64,000 nucleotides of DNA, taken from Bacteroidota bacterium. GTDB lineage: Bacteria > Bacteroidota > Bacteroidia > NS11-12g > UBA955. The stretch lies in NCBI GenBank assembly GCA_030682255.1, contig JAUXOK010000027.1, positions 186,001-250,000 of the forward strand, written 5' to 3'. Within the stretch, counting starts at the first letter, position 1; every line of letters begins with the position of its first letter. Below, piece by piece: positions 1 through 8,211 of this stretch. A program made the translations under genes and the position numbers. The notes below the pieces were generated by a model, which was not told the DNA's origin, searched no databases, and saw only the letters and a list, made by a program, of their open reading frames with translations.

Positions 1-633
1 TTTGATAATGTATTAAACACGGCCATGTTGCAAATGGACTTTAAAATGAGGACCAAAGAAAAATCGAATTTTTACAGCGGTATTCAGTTTTTGAGACAAG
101 ATGCCATCAATGATGGTGGAAATGTTGATCCCGAAAAAACATACATCAACAGAGGTAAAAAATCGATGGTATTGAGTGGTAAATTTGGATGGAAAAACGA
201 AAGATTAGACTATTCAATAAATTATACCCATATCACAAAACATGGTAGATATTTAATGCCAAGAGAATGGGGCAGAGATCCTTTTTATACTTTTATGCCA
301 AGAGAACGCAACGAAGGTTATGGAAATGTGCATGCCGTAGTTGGAAAAATTGCATACGGTTTACCCAAATATAGAATTAAAACAAGTTTAGCTGCAGGTT
401 ATTTTAAACTGCCAGATGTTAAAGATTTTGAGTTAAATAAGTACGGGATGCCTTCCTACACTCAAATAAATGCTGATGTAAGATATTTATTCAAAGGATT
501 ATTTAATGGAATGGATGCACAATTCCTTGTAGTAGGTAAATTAAACAATGGCGAATTATACAACAATCGCAGATTTGAATTCAATAAAGTTAACATGTTG
601 AATTACAATTTGATTTTAAATTTCCATTTTTAG
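1..633 (+). CDS. OprD-like outer-membrane porin, C-terminal part (5' end outside window)
   Basis: The reading frame is open from base 1, so the protein begins upstream and only about 210 C-terminal residues are visible. They alternate hydrophobic and polar residues as in outer-membrane beta-strands, and the chain ends in Phe, as barrel proteins do. The segment around 265-330 (MPREWGRDPFYTFMPRERNE) resembles the conserved stretch of OprD-family porins. The likely role is passive uptake of small solutes across the outer membrane; the substrate cannot be read from this fragment. A gap of about 105 bp separates it from the next gene. A TonB-dependent receptor is a less likely alternative, because nothing visible is specific to that family. 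Confidence 0.7.
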   Translation, partial: FDNVLNTAMLQMDFKMRTKEKSNFYSGIQFLRQDAINDGGNVDPEKTYINRGKKSMVLSGKFGWKNERLDYSINYTHITKHGRYLMPREWGRDPFYTFMPRERNEGYGNVHAVVGKIAYGLPKYRIKTSLAAGYFKLPDVKDFELNKYGMPSYTQINADVRYLFKGLFNGMDAQFLVVGKLNNGELYNNRRFEFNKVNMLNYNLILNFHF

Positions 634-739
634 GTGTTGGTATTTTAAGAATCGAATAAACAAGTATTGCATATCCTTTTACTAAGTAACAAAAGTTACC
701 AATCTGCAAACAAAAAAGTTTTAATTTTGAATAAAAAAT

Positions 740-979
740 ATGAACGAAAAATCAAATAATAAATTCTCTTTTATTCTTAATAATCAACTAACAATATTAG
801 GAATTGTTTTAGGGGCTATTGGAGGTTATCTCTATTATCATTACATCGGTTGTTCGTCTGGTTCATGTGCAATAACGTCTAAACCATTGAATAGTACGAT
901 TTACGGTGCTTTGATGGGAGGATTGTTTTTTAATATGTTTAAAAAAGAAAAACCTAAACACACAAGTCATGAAAACTGA
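740..979 (+). CDS. Small two-helix membrane protein, DUF6132-like
   Basis: This 79-residue protein has two hydrophobic segments (about 16-36 and 51-67). Between them lies a short loop with two cysteines in the pattern GCSSGSC. The layout fits the DUF6132 family of small Bacteroidota inner-membrane proteins, whose function is not established. Its stop overlaps the start of the following HMA-domain gene by 11 bp, so the two are probably translationally coupled. The cysteine pair next to a metal-binding gene suggests a thiol or metal function, but that is inference only. Confidence 0.65.
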   Translation: MNEKSNNKFSFILNNQLTILGIVLGAIGGYLYYHYIGCSSGSCAITSKPLNSTIYGALMGGLFFNMFKKEKPKHTSHEN

Positions 980-1238
980 AGCAATAAACATCTTGAATTT
1001 AAGCTGTGGTGGATGCGTCAATACAATTACTAAAAAATTGAGAGAGATAAAGGGAGTTGAAAATGTAGACGTTAATTTAGATACTCAATTGGTAACTGTT
1101 GCTTGCCTAGAATCTATAGATAGAACTGAATTAACAGAAATGTTAAAGTCTATCGGATATCCTGAATCAACTGATAATAATAATATAGTAACACAATTAA
1201 AGAGCGTTAAAAGTTGCTTAATTGGTAAATTATCTTAA
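969..1238 (+). CDS. Heavy-metal-associated (HMA) domain protein, CopZ-like
   Basis: This 89-residue protein covers one HMA domain. The metal-binding motif CGGC (Cys13, Cys16) sits in the first loop, followed by the helix and the GVENVDVNLDTQLVTV strand typical of ferredoxin-like HMA folds. Family knowledge points to binding and handing over of a soft metal ion such as Cu(I), or of mercury. A further cysteine is near residue 82. The start overlaps the DUF6132-like gene by 11 bp, and the next gene begins 11 bp after the stop, so it lies inside one rightward transcription unit. No P-type ATPase partner is in the window, so the metal and partner are unknown. Confidence 0.85.
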   Translation: MKTEAINILNLSCGGCVNTITKKLREIKGVENVDVNLDTQLVTVACLESIDRTELTEMLKSIGYPESTDNNNIVTQLKSVKSCLIGKLS

Positions 1239-1249
1239 TTTAATTATAT

Positions 1250-2860
1250 ATGAAAAAAATTTATACCTTTGGTTTAATGTTTGCATTATTGATTATTTTT
1301 AATTCAATAAAATCACAAACCGCCACTTTTAATGTACACATAGAACCAATTACTATTGATGGTTTAGGAGGCTTGCAATCTTATGCCTTTGGTCAACATG
1401 ATGGCAAATGGTTGATAGTTGGAGGTCGACTTGATGGTTTACATAGAAGACAACCTTTTGCAGCATTTGATGTTGCTGGAAATAATAATCAATTAATCGT
1501 TGTTGACCCAGTATCAAAACAAAAATGGACAGCTTCTATTTCAACGCTTTCTGTTGCATTAATAGAACAATTAAGTTCAACTAACATGGAGTTTCATCAA
1601 GATGGAAAATATTTATACGTTATTGGCGGTTATGGTTACCATACAGCAACAACATCAAGAAAAACATTCGATAATTTAACAGCCATTGATGTGCCAGCTG
1701 TTATCAATGCCGTTGTAACTGGTGGTTCTTTTAGTGGATTTTTCAGACAAATAAGTGATGTAAAGTTTTCTGTAACTGGCGGTCATCTCAAGAAAATAGA
1801 CCAAACCTATTATTTGATAGGTGGAAATAAATTTGATGGCAATTATAATCCAATGGGCAATAATACTTTTACACAAGCTTATACCAATGCAATCAGAAAG
1901 TTTAAACTAACAGATGATGGCACAAATATCGTTATAAGTCACTTGCCAGAAGTAGTAGATTCTGCAAATTTGCATCGTAGGGATTACAATGCTGTACCAC
2001 AAATATTGCCAAACGAACTTGAAGGAATTACTGCATTTTCGGGTGTTTTTCAGCAAGCCGCTGATTTGCCTTTTCTTAATTGTGTGAATATTGATAGCGC
2101 AACATATTCTGTAAATAATTCATTTCAGCAATACTATAACCATTATCATTGTGCTGTTATGCCACTTTATTCTGCTACAAAAAATGAAATGCACAACGTC
2201 TTTTTTGGAGGAATAGCGCAATACTATGACAATATGGGTGTTTTGGTTCAAGACAATAATGTGCCTTTTGTAAAAACGATTGCAAGGGTAACAAGAACTG
2301 CTAATGGCAATATGGCTGAATTTAAATTGCCAATAGAAATGCCAACTTTTTTAGGTGCAGGATCGGAGTTTATTCCTTTATTAAGTGTTCCACATTATAA
2401 TAATGAAGTGATTAAATTAGATGAATTAACAAAAGATACAACACTTGTTGGATATATTTATGGTGGAATCAATAGCAGTGCTCCCAATATATTTTTTTCA
2501 AACACAGGTACACAAAGTAGTGCAAGTAGTCAAATATTTAAAGTTTATGTACTTAAAAATTCAGGAGTTGGGATACATGATTTAAATGTTCAAAGTACAG
2601 GAACCCTAAAAATGCAAGTTTATCCAAATCCAAATGATGGAGATTTCATAGTAAAGTTTAATTTAGACAAGTTAACTCAAGTCAAAATTACTATCTATGG
2701 CATTGATGGCAAAATGATTGAAGAAACCATCTTAAATGATTTAAAATTAGGCGACAACTTCTATCAAAGTAAACTTATTAAGCAATCAAAAAGTGCTGCT
2801 TATATTGTAAATATCGAAACATCAACTGAAAAATCAACACAAAAAATTATCATCAATTAA
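1250..2860 (+). CDS. Secreted kelch-like beta-propeller protein with T9SS sorting domain
   Basis: The 536-residue protein starts with a signal peptide (about 1-23). The body contains repeated Gly-Gly strand motifs (WLIVGGR, YLYVIGGYGYH, YYLIGGNKFD, NVFFGGIAQYY) spaced like the blades of a kelch-type propeller. The last 80 residues or so, beginning near VYPNPNDGDF, form a type A T9SS sorting domain, so the protein is expected to cross the outer membrane and be anchored or released at the surface. It lies in the middle of a thiol/metal cassette, with 11 bp before it and 6 bp after it. A propeller may bind a ligand or partner protein, but no enzymatic residues are recognisable and the role is unknown. 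Confidence 0.75.
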   Translation: MKKIYTFGLMFALLIIFNSIKSQTATFNVHIEPITIDGLGGLQSYAFGQHDGKWLIVGGRLDGLHRRQPFAAFDVAGNNNQLIVVDPVSKQKWTASISTLSVALIEQLSSTNMEFHQDGKYLYVIGGYGYHTATTSRKTFDNLTAIDVPAVINAVVTGGSFSGFFRQISDVKFSVTGGHLKKIDQTYYLIGGNKFDGNYNPMGNNTFTQAYTNAIRKFKLTDDGTNIVISHLPEVVDSANLHRRDYNAVPQILPNELEGITAFSGVFQQAADLPFLNCVNIDSATYSVNNSFQQYYNHYHCAVMPLYSATKNEMHNVFFGGIAQYYDNMGVLVQDNNVPFVKTIARVTRTANGNMAEFKLPIEMPTFLGAGSEFIPLLSVPHYNNEVIKLDELTKDTTLVGYIYGGINSSAPNIFFSNTGTQSSASSQIFKVYVLKNSGVGIHDLNVQSTGTLKMQVYPNPNDGDFIVKFNLDKLTQVKITIYGIDGKMIEETILNDLKLGDNFYQSKLIKQSKSAAYIVNIETSTEKSTQKIIIN

Positions 2861-2866
2861 TCAAAA

Positions 2867-3118
2867 ATGAAAAATAGAATCTTTAAAAACTGGACTTTTA
2901 CAAGACTCCTATTCTTAACAATGGGTATTATTATCATGATACAAGCCATTTACAATCAACAGCTTTTTGGAATAGTTTTTGGTGCATATTTTGCGTCTAT
3001 GGGTTTGTTTGCATTTGGTTGTGCGTCTGGAAATTGTTTGGGCGGCAAATGTGTTGTTGAAAATAAACAAAAACCAAATCAAGCGCTCAATGACATTGAA
3101 TTTGAAGAAGTAAAATAA
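2867..3118 (+). CDS. Small cysteine-rich membrane protein (DUF2892/YgaP-tail-like)
   Basis: This 83-residue protein has two predicted membrane helices (about 10-29 and 33-51) followed by a cysteine-rich segment ([13 protein letters not shown]) and a charged tail. Short two-helix proteins of this kind accompany or are fused to rhodaneses, as in the membrane tail of YgaP. The rhodanese fusion two genes downstream makes this comparison reasonable but not proven. It starts 6 bp after the T9SS gene and ends 7 bp before thioredoxin, which supports a shared mRNA. The three cysteines could bind metal or take part in thiol exchange. Confidence 0.6.
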   Translation: MKNRIFKNWTFTRLLFLTMGIIIMIQAIYNQQLFGIVFGAYFASMGLFAFGCASGNCLGGKCVVENKQKPNQALNDIEFEEVK

Positions 3119-3125
3119 GTCTGAT

Positions 3126-3422
3126 ATGTCAAATAAATTTTCTGAAATAATTAACAGTGAAACACCAACTTTGGTAGATTTTTATGCAGAATGGTGTGGG
3201 CCTTGTAAAACAATGAAACCAATTTTAGAGGATTTGAAATCTAAAATGGGCGATCGTGTAAAAATAATTAAAATCGATGTAGATAAAAATCCGCAAGCAG
3301 CTGGTGCTTATCAAATTCAGGGGGTACCAACTTTAATTGTTTTTAAAAATGGCAAAATCAAATGGAGGCAATCGGGAGTAGTAAGTGCTAGTCAGCTTCA
3401 ACAAGAGATTCAAAAAGCTTAA
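3126..3422 (+). CDS. Thioredoxin
   Basis: This is a complete single-domain thioredoxin of 98 residues with no signal peptide, so it should be cytoplasmic. The redox motif WCGPC has its cysteines at 24 and 27, and the cis-proline loop GVPTL lies near residue 70. It would reduce protein disulfides using a thioredoxin reductase, which is not in the window. It is clearly related to the thioredoxin half of the next gene: both read [11 protein letters not shown]-x-MKP. This suggests a local duplication that gave one cytoplasmic and one exported copy. Confidence 0.93.
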   Translation: MSNKFSEIINSETPTLVDFYAEWCGPCKTMKPILEDLKSKMGDRVKIIKIDVDKNPQAAGAYQIQGVPTLIVFKNGKIKWRQSGVVSASQLQQEIQKA

Positions 3423-3427
3423 TATCC

Positions 3428-4150
3428 ATGAGAAAAGGATTTTATTTAGGATTGTTTATAGTGCTTTTTCAAAGTAATAGTTTTTTGAATGCACAAGATT
3501 CTGCCAAAATATTCAACCTAACAGCAAATGAATTTTCAGATAAGATCAATCAATTTCCGAATGTGCCTATTTTAGATGTTAGAACACCAATCGAATTTGC
3601 TCAAGGGCATATTGCTAAAGCTAGTAATTTAGATTGGAATAGTCTGCAATTCAAGAAAGAAATTGACAGCTTTGATAAGTTTAAACCAGTTTTTGTTTAT
3701 TGTTTGAGTGGTGGTAGGAGTAGTTCTGCTGCAGATTTTATGCGTTCTATTGGCTTTAAACAAGTGTATGAATTAAGTGGAGGAATTCTAAACTGGAGAG
3801 AAGCCAATTTGCCATTAGCGCCAAAGCATGATGAGATTACTTTCAATCCAAATGAATTAACAAAAACACAATTCGATTCTCTTTTGATTTCTGATAAAAT
3901 AGTAATTATTGATTTTTATGCAGAATGGTGTGGCCCATGTAAAAGAATGAAACCTTTTTTAGATGAAATATCTGTGGAAATGGCAAATAAAGTAAAGGTT
4001 TATCGCATTGATGTAGATAAAAATATGGATATTAGTAACATAATGAAAATTACAGAAATCCCAACTTTGTTGTTTTACAAAAATTCAAAATTAATCTTAA
4101 CCCAAATAGGGTTTATACCCAAAAAAGATTTAATCGAACTTATTCCATAA
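3428..4150 (+). CDS. Exported rhodanese-thioredoxin fusion protein
   Basis: The 240-residue protein has a signal peptide (about 1-22). A rhodanese domain (about 28-130) carries the persulfide-forming Cys92 in the loop CLSGGRS, with the usual LDVRTPIEF and LSGGILNWRE motifs. A thioredoxin domain follows (about 142-240) with WCGPC at 167-171. Rhodaneses carry sulfur as a cysteine persulfide and thioredoxins can reduce such bonds, so the fusion could release or pass on sulfane sulfur, or recycle its own active site, in the periplasm. It is the last gene of the rightward cassette, 5 bp after thioredoxin. Each domain assignment is strong; the joint role is inferred. Confidence 0.88.
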   Translation: MRKGFYLGLFIVLFQSNSFLNAQDSAKIFNLTANEFSDKINQFPNVPILDVRTPIEFAQGHIAKASNLDWNSLQFKKEIDSFDKFKPVFVYCLSGGRSSSAADFMRSIGFKQVYELSGGILNWREANLPLAPKHDEITFNPNELTKTQFDSLLISDKIVIIDFYAEWCGPCKRMKPFLDEISVEMANKVKVYRIDVDKNMDISNIMKITEIPTLLFYKNSKLILTQIGFIPKKDLIELIP

Positions 4151-4198
4151 AGTAATTAAATTGTTATTCTTTGTTTTTGCTGCTAAATATACTGAGTT

Positions 4199-4508
4199 AT
4201 GCAATGGAAAGGAACACGATAAAGTCAAAATGTTGAAGACAGAAGAGGTTTGTCTAAAGGAGGGAAAGCAATCATTGGAGGAGGAAATATTGGGGTAATT
4301 ATTTTATAATTATAAATAGTATTGCAATCAAAAATATTTAGACGCTAATGATATAGATGAGATTATTCAATGTAAAATGCAAGGATACATTGTGCCAGAA
4401 TCATTTACTCATGGTACCTCAGAACAAAGAAAATATTGGTTTATGAAAGGTTATGAAACTGGAGATTTAAAATAGGGTAACACATTTGCTGAAATGCACT
4501 CCTTTTAG
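4199..4508 (+). pseudogene. Relic of a YpfJ-type neutral zinc metallopeptidase
   Basis: Two pieces of one family survive here. The first reads MQWKGTR, a stop, then SQNVEDRRGLSKGG, matching the N-terminus of YpfJ/KPN_02809-type neutral zinc metallopeptidases (pattern RRESxNVEDRRG). The second, from about 4348, reads [20 protein letters not shown] and continues to GYETGDLK, a stop, then GNTFAEM, which matches the family's C-terminus. The central roughly 200 residues, including the zinc-binding HExxH, are gone. In-frame stops lie in both pieces. The relic runs into the convergent yitT gene. Confidence 0.8.
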
Positions 4509-5482
4509 TCGATACTTCTTTTTTTAATCATGCCGCCATGGGTATCTTTTACATTGCTCATCACCACAAATGCAAAAGGATCTATTTTTAATATTTCGGT
4601 ATTAAGTTTATTGATTTCCAAACGGGTAACAACTGTGTAGACAATGTCTACATCCATCAATTCTGAAGCTTTGCCAACTCCACGTTTGCCTTTGTAAATC
4701 GTAACACCACGCCCCATTTTACTGACAATCATTTCTCTGATATATGCATGATGCGAGGAAACAATCGTAACACCTGTATATTCGTCTATTCCCTGAACCA
4801 CAAAGTCAAGCGTTTTAGATGCAGCTAAATAAGTTATCATCGAGTAAAGCGCTGTCTCTATATTAATCACATAAGCTGCTGCACCAAAAATAATGACATT
4901 GATAATGATAATTACATCCCCAATTGTAATGCTGAGTTTTTTACTTAAATAAATGGCTAAAACCTCTGTACCGTCTATCACTGCACCACCTCTCATTGCC
5001 AAACCAATACCTGCACCCAAAAAGAAACCACCGAACACAGCCACCAATAATTTATCGTCTGTTACGATTGGAAAATGAATGGTGCTTAAGCAAATAGCTA
5101 ATGTGGTAATAGCAATGGCTGTTTTGATAGCAAATGGTCGGCTGACTAATTTATAACCTAAAAATACAAAAGGGGCATTCACCACAATGATTAATATTGG
5201 CAAGGGTATAAAAGTCATGGCATTTAATAAAAGCGAAATACCCGTAGCACCACCATCCACAAAACTATTCGGCAACAAAAAACTTTCTAACCCAAAGGCT
5301 GCCGATATAATGCCAAGCGCTATAAAGACAATGTTTTTTAAGAGTTGTTTGGTTACAATTTTTAAATCAAAAAATGCTTTGGCTATGGCATATCGACTGA
5401 ATTCAAAATTGGGGGTAATGGTTTTGTAACTGTTTACCCTCAGCGAGAATGAAATTAATTTAGCAAATAGTTTTTTGAACAT
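4505..5482 (-). CDS. YitT family membrane protein (DUF161 plus DUF2179)
   Basis: The 325-residue protein has about six hydrophobic helices between residues 45 and 215, with the YitT signatures NSFVDGGATGISLLL and MRGGAVIDGTEVLA. A soluble C-terminal DUF2179 domain follows (about 235-315). YitT proteins are widespread inner-membrane proteins without a settled function. The start is 6 bp after the umuC stop on the same strand, so it is probably co-transcribed with umuDC, although no functional link is known. The first 40 residues are poorly conserved-looking, so the true start may be slightly downstream. Confidence 0.85.
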   Translation of the reverse strand: MFKKLFAKLISFSLRVNSYKTITPNFEFSRYAIAKAFFDLKIVTKQLLKNIVFIALGIISAAFGLESFLLPNSFVDGGATGISLLLNAMTFIPLPILIIVVNAPFVFLGYKLVSRPFAIKTAIAITTLAICLSTIHFPIVTDDKLLVAVFGGFFLGAGIGLAMRGGAVIDGTEVLAIYLSKKLSITIGDVIIIINVIIFGAAAYVINIETALYSMITYLAASKTLDFVVQGIDEYTGVTIVSSHHAYIREMIVSKMGRGVTIYKGKRGVGKASELMDVDIVYTVVTRLEINKLNTEILKIDPFAFVVMSNVKDTHGGMIKKRSID

Positions 5483-5488
5483 AGTATG

Positions 5489-6754
5489 TTATTTAATGGC
5501 GACTTGTATAATATCTTGCCAATTGGTGGTGTAGTTAGGTGAGAGTTTTTCTTGTTTGAGTTTCCATCGTTTGGCAAATCCCTGCGAGGCTATTTTAACG
5601 GTGTCTCTGCCATAGCGCAAATTCATTTTGTCTAAAATACCCAAGGCGCGCTTTTGTTTGTCTCGGTCTAGATGGTCGAATAAATTGTGTTGAACATTGT
5701 TTTCTGGCACAATCTCGCTCACGATAACGCCTGCTTTTTTATAGTAAAAATCGGGCTTATAAATTTTGTCTAATGCCAAAAGCGCATACTGAATAATCTC
5801 CATACTGCTATTGGTGGCTACAGGCAATTGGATGCTATAGCTTCTGGCATACTGCGGCAAATCTTTTCTAAAGGGATTGGTGTGCACAAATACCAATAAA
5901 TGTGTGGCACAGGCTTTTTGATACCTGAGTTTGGCTGCACAACGCGAGGCATAATTAGAAACGGCATCTGCTATGGGTTCTTTGCTATTCAGCATGTTGC
6001 CAAACGAACGCGACACACAAATGTTTTGTTTGTGTGGGGGCTGTGTTTCTAAATCCATGCAGGGCAAACCTTTGAGCTCTTTTTGTGTGCGCAAACCCAC
6101 TACCGAGAGGTGTTTTTTGACCCACGATTCTGTTGCCATCGTAAAATCATAAGCTGTTAGAATATTGTGGGCTATTAAAAATTTGCCATACTGCCTGCCA
6201 ATGCCCCAAACGTCAGAAATTTCAAGATGTTTCAATACTTTGATGCGTTTTTCCTCACTGTCTATCACAAATGCACCAGCCAATTGCGGATATTTTTTAC
6301 CAATTTTATTGGCGGCTTTTGCCAGTGTTTTGGTAGCGGCAATGCCTACACTTACAGGAATTCCCGTGTGTTTGAAACATATTTTTTTGATTTGTTTGGC
6401 ATAGTCTGTTAAGGATGGTATGTCAAAACCTTTCATACCCAAAAAAGCTTCGTCTATGGAGTATATTTCAATATCGGGACTAAAGGTAGCTAGCGTATTC
6501 ATCACCCGCTGACTCATGTCGCCATAGAGGGCATAGTTGGACGAAAACACCTGAACCTGATGGGTTTTGATAAAAGGCTCTATTTGAAAAGCTGGAACTC
6601 CCATTTTGATGCCTAAGGCTTTGGCTTCATTACTACGGGCTATTACGCAACCATCGTTGTTAGACAATACAACAATCGGTTTGCCATTGAGCGATGGATT
6701 AAAAACCCTTTCGCACGAGGCATAAAAATTATTACAGTCTATCAGTGCATACAT
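5489..6754 (-). CDS. umuC: DNA polymerase V catalytic subunit UmuC (Y-family translesion polymerase)
   Basis: The 421-residue protein matches full-length UmuC. The palm motif [16 protein letters not shown] is at the N-terminus, and the second acidic motif YSIDEAFL lies near residues 95-105; together they supply the metal-binding Asp and Glu residues. The helix-hairpin segment ([12 protein letters not shown]) and little-finger domain follow, ending in the UmuC-type C-terminus [13 protein letters not shown]. Its role is error-prone synthesis past DNA lesions. It starts 9 bp after umuD, the standard order. Pol V activity needs self-cleaved UmuD and RecA; recA is not in this window. Confidence 0.95.
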   Translation of the reverse strand: MYALIDCNNFYASCERVFNPSLNGKPIVVLSNNDGCVIARSNEAKALGIKMGVPAFQIEPFIKTHQVQVFSSNYALYGDMSQRVMNTLATFSPDIEIYSIDEAFLGMKGFDIPSLTDYAKQIKKICFKHTGIPVSVGIAATKTLAKAANKIGKKYPQLAGAFVIDSEEKRIKVLKHLEISDVWGIGRQYGKFLIAHNILTAYDFTMATESWVKKHLSVVGLRTQKELKGLPCMDLETQPPHKQNICVSRSFGNMLNSKEPIADAVSNYASRCAAKLRYQKACATHLLVFVHTNPFRKDLPQYARSYSIQLPVATNSSMEIIQYALLALDKIYKPDFYYKKAGVIVSEIVPENNVQHNLFDHLDRDKQKRALGILDKMNLRYGRDTVKIASQGFAKRWKLKQEKLSPNYTTNWQDIIQVAIK

Positions 6755-6763
6755 AATTTTTTA

Positions 6764-7210
6764 TTACATTTTATGAATAACGTAGGTAACAATGCCCCAA
6801 ATTGTAAAATCGTTTTCTTCTTTAATTTCTATGGGTTGATAGGTTTCGTTGGCTGGCATCAACCAAAGTTTGTTCTTCTCTTTTTTAATGGTTTTGAGCG
6901 TAAATTCACCATCGATGTAGCAAACAGCTTTTTTGCCATTGCCAGGTTCTAGGGATTTGTCGATGATTAAAATATCGCCCTCTTTAATACCTGCATCTAT
7001 CATGGAATGACCTTTTACACGGGCATAAAATGTAGAACTTGGATTTTTAATCAAGCTTTGATTGAGGTCTAAACTGAGTTCTGTATATTCTTCTGCTGGC
7101 GAAGGAAAACCCGCACTTACAGGCCCCGAAAAGGGGAGTGGTACACTGCTTAATGTGTCGGCAGTATAAAAAGAAAGATGTTTTTCGGAGTTGATTAAAG
7201 TAAGTTTCAT
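6764..7210 (-). CDS. umuD: UmuD-type self-cleaving S24 peptidase
   Basis: The 148-residue protein has the LexA/UmuD S24 peptidase fold. The nucleophile is Ser69 in GHSMIDAGIKEGD and the general base is Lys106 in GEFTLKTIKKE. An Ala33-Gly34 bond in VSAGFPSPAEE is in the right place for RecA-stimulated self-cleavage. There is no DNA-binding HTH, which separates it from LexA. It is the first gene of a leftward umuD-umuC-yitT unit, and an imperfect inverted repeat 11-31 bp before its start codon may be the damage-response operator. Confidence 0.93.
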   Translation of the reverse strand: MKLTLINSEKHLSFYTADTLSSVPLPFSGPVSAGFPSPAEEYTELSLDLNQSLIKNPSSTFYARVKGHSMIDAGIKEGDILIIDKSLEPGNGKKAVCYIDGEFTLKTIKKEKNKLWLMPANETYQPIEIKEENDFTIWGIVTYVIHKM

Positions 7211-7220
7211 GAGGTTTAAA

Positions 7221-7241
7221 ACAACCTTGAATTAGGTTTGT
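7221..7241 (-). promoter_or_regulatory. Candidate operator in front of umuDC
   Basis: The arms ACAACCT (7221-7227) and AGGTTTGT (7234-7241) are inverted around TGAATT. The second arm has one extra T, so the symmetry is imperfect. A weak minus-strand -7-like element (complement of 7241-7248, TAATTTTA) lies directly upstream, which places the repeat around the transcription start. That is a suitable position for a LexA- or UmuD-type repressor site. The binding protein is not known. Confidence 0.4.
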
Positions 7242-7403
7242 AAAATTACTAAAAAATGAATCATAATTGCAAAATGAGGTTGTTTTTTTTTGAGAAAAAA
7301 ATTAAGAAGTGAGAAGATGCACTAACAATGGCATAAATACGAGCAAGCGTTTTTTGTGTAAGTTAAACTTGAAAAAAACAAAGTCATTTTTAAGCCATTG
7401 TTG

Positions 7404-7415
7404 GTGTTATCACCA
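7404..7415. repeat. 12-bp direct repeat, copy 1
   Basis: GTGTTATCACCA occurs here and again at 8049-8060. The two copies bracket the hairpin-rich non-coding element at 7541-7990. Confidence 0.55.
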
Positions 7416-7540
7416 TATGTGTTAGGAAGAAGTTTTTGATTTTTTATGTTGTCTAAATGAGTAGAGAACATGTATTTTTTACAATTTCTAACTGTTTTAA
7501 TACAAATGCCTGCTGAAAAAGGTAAAACTTAAACAATTAT

Positions 7541-7990
7541 TCCTTCTCTTTTTGATGCCAAAAAGACCACGAAGTAGCAGCGAAGCTAAACAAAAAGGCA
7601 CCACCAAATAAAATTTCTCATTTTGGAGCTGCACGGCTAGACTCAATCATCTCCAAAATGGAAATTTCACACATTTGCTGTTCCGCATAAATCCATACGG
7701 AACTCATCCGCACGGTTACTATTTATTCTTTAGTATACGAAAACAAAATCGGAGCGATAGGCGCCTTTGTTAAATTTGATTTTTTAATGCAGGTTTTTCA
7801 GGGAAACCACAAGGGAAGTTCCTTGAGTGGACTCAAGGAAATCACCCGCAGTGGTCTGAAAAATCAAGTTAAAAAGGCTAAATTTAATATGGTGCTAGCT
7901 TTTTTTACTCATTCTTGTTTGTTTTATTGCATTCGTGAGGTCGCTTCGCTTTGTTGTTTCTTTTTTTGGCGATAAAAAAAAAGAAAAATA
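7541..7990. repeat. Multi-hairpin non-coding element between umuD and cytochrome c
   Basis: No gene is supported in this stretch, but it is rich in inverted repeats. (1) AAATTTC/CATTTTGGAG (7611-7628) pairs with CTCCAAAATG/GAAATTT (7651-7667), a 17-bp stem with one bulge. (2) TTTTTCAG and ACCAC (7794-7810) pair with GTGGT and CTGAAAAA (7851-7863), with a 4-base bulge. (3) Nested inside, TTCCTTGAG (7819-7827) and CTCAAGGAA (7832-7840) form a perfect 9-bp hairpin around TGGA. (4) The outer edges are imperfect inverted repeats: CGAAGTAGCAGCGAAGC near 7571 against GTCGCTTCGCTTTGTTG near 7931, continuing into TTTTTGATGCC and GGCGATAAAAA. The organisation resembles dispersed intergenic repeats of Bacteroidota. 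A structured RNA or a MITE-like element is possible. Confidence 0.5.
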
Positions 7991-8048
7991 AAAGTTCGTA
8001 ATCGTATGCTTAGATTGAAGCAATAATTAACTCTTCCAAACACTTGTA

Positions 8049-8060
8049 GTGTTATCACCA
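8049..8060. repeat. 12-bp direct repeat, copy 2
   Basis: This is an exact second copy of GTGTTATCACCA (first at 7404-7415). Between the hairpin element and the cytochrome gene no coding capacity is seen. Around 8078-8140 there is a further imperfect inverted repeat (CTTTGTTTGTCGTT against AACGGCACAAAG). Confidence 0.55.
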
Positions 8061-8211
8061 ATAATTTTATTTTATACTTTGTTTGTCGTTAGTGAACTTT
8101 TCTCACGAAGAATGAGTATAAGACGAACGGCACAAAGTCATTTTAGCATGTTTTGTTTTAAAATTATGCCTAAATCACTCAAGGTAAAATTAGTACATTG
8201 TTGCAAAATGC

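Noticed and set aside
7787-7975. 62-codon frame in the umuD-cytochrome spacer
   Set aside because: It runs through perfect hairpin arms and shows no protein family features; the DNA structure explains it better.
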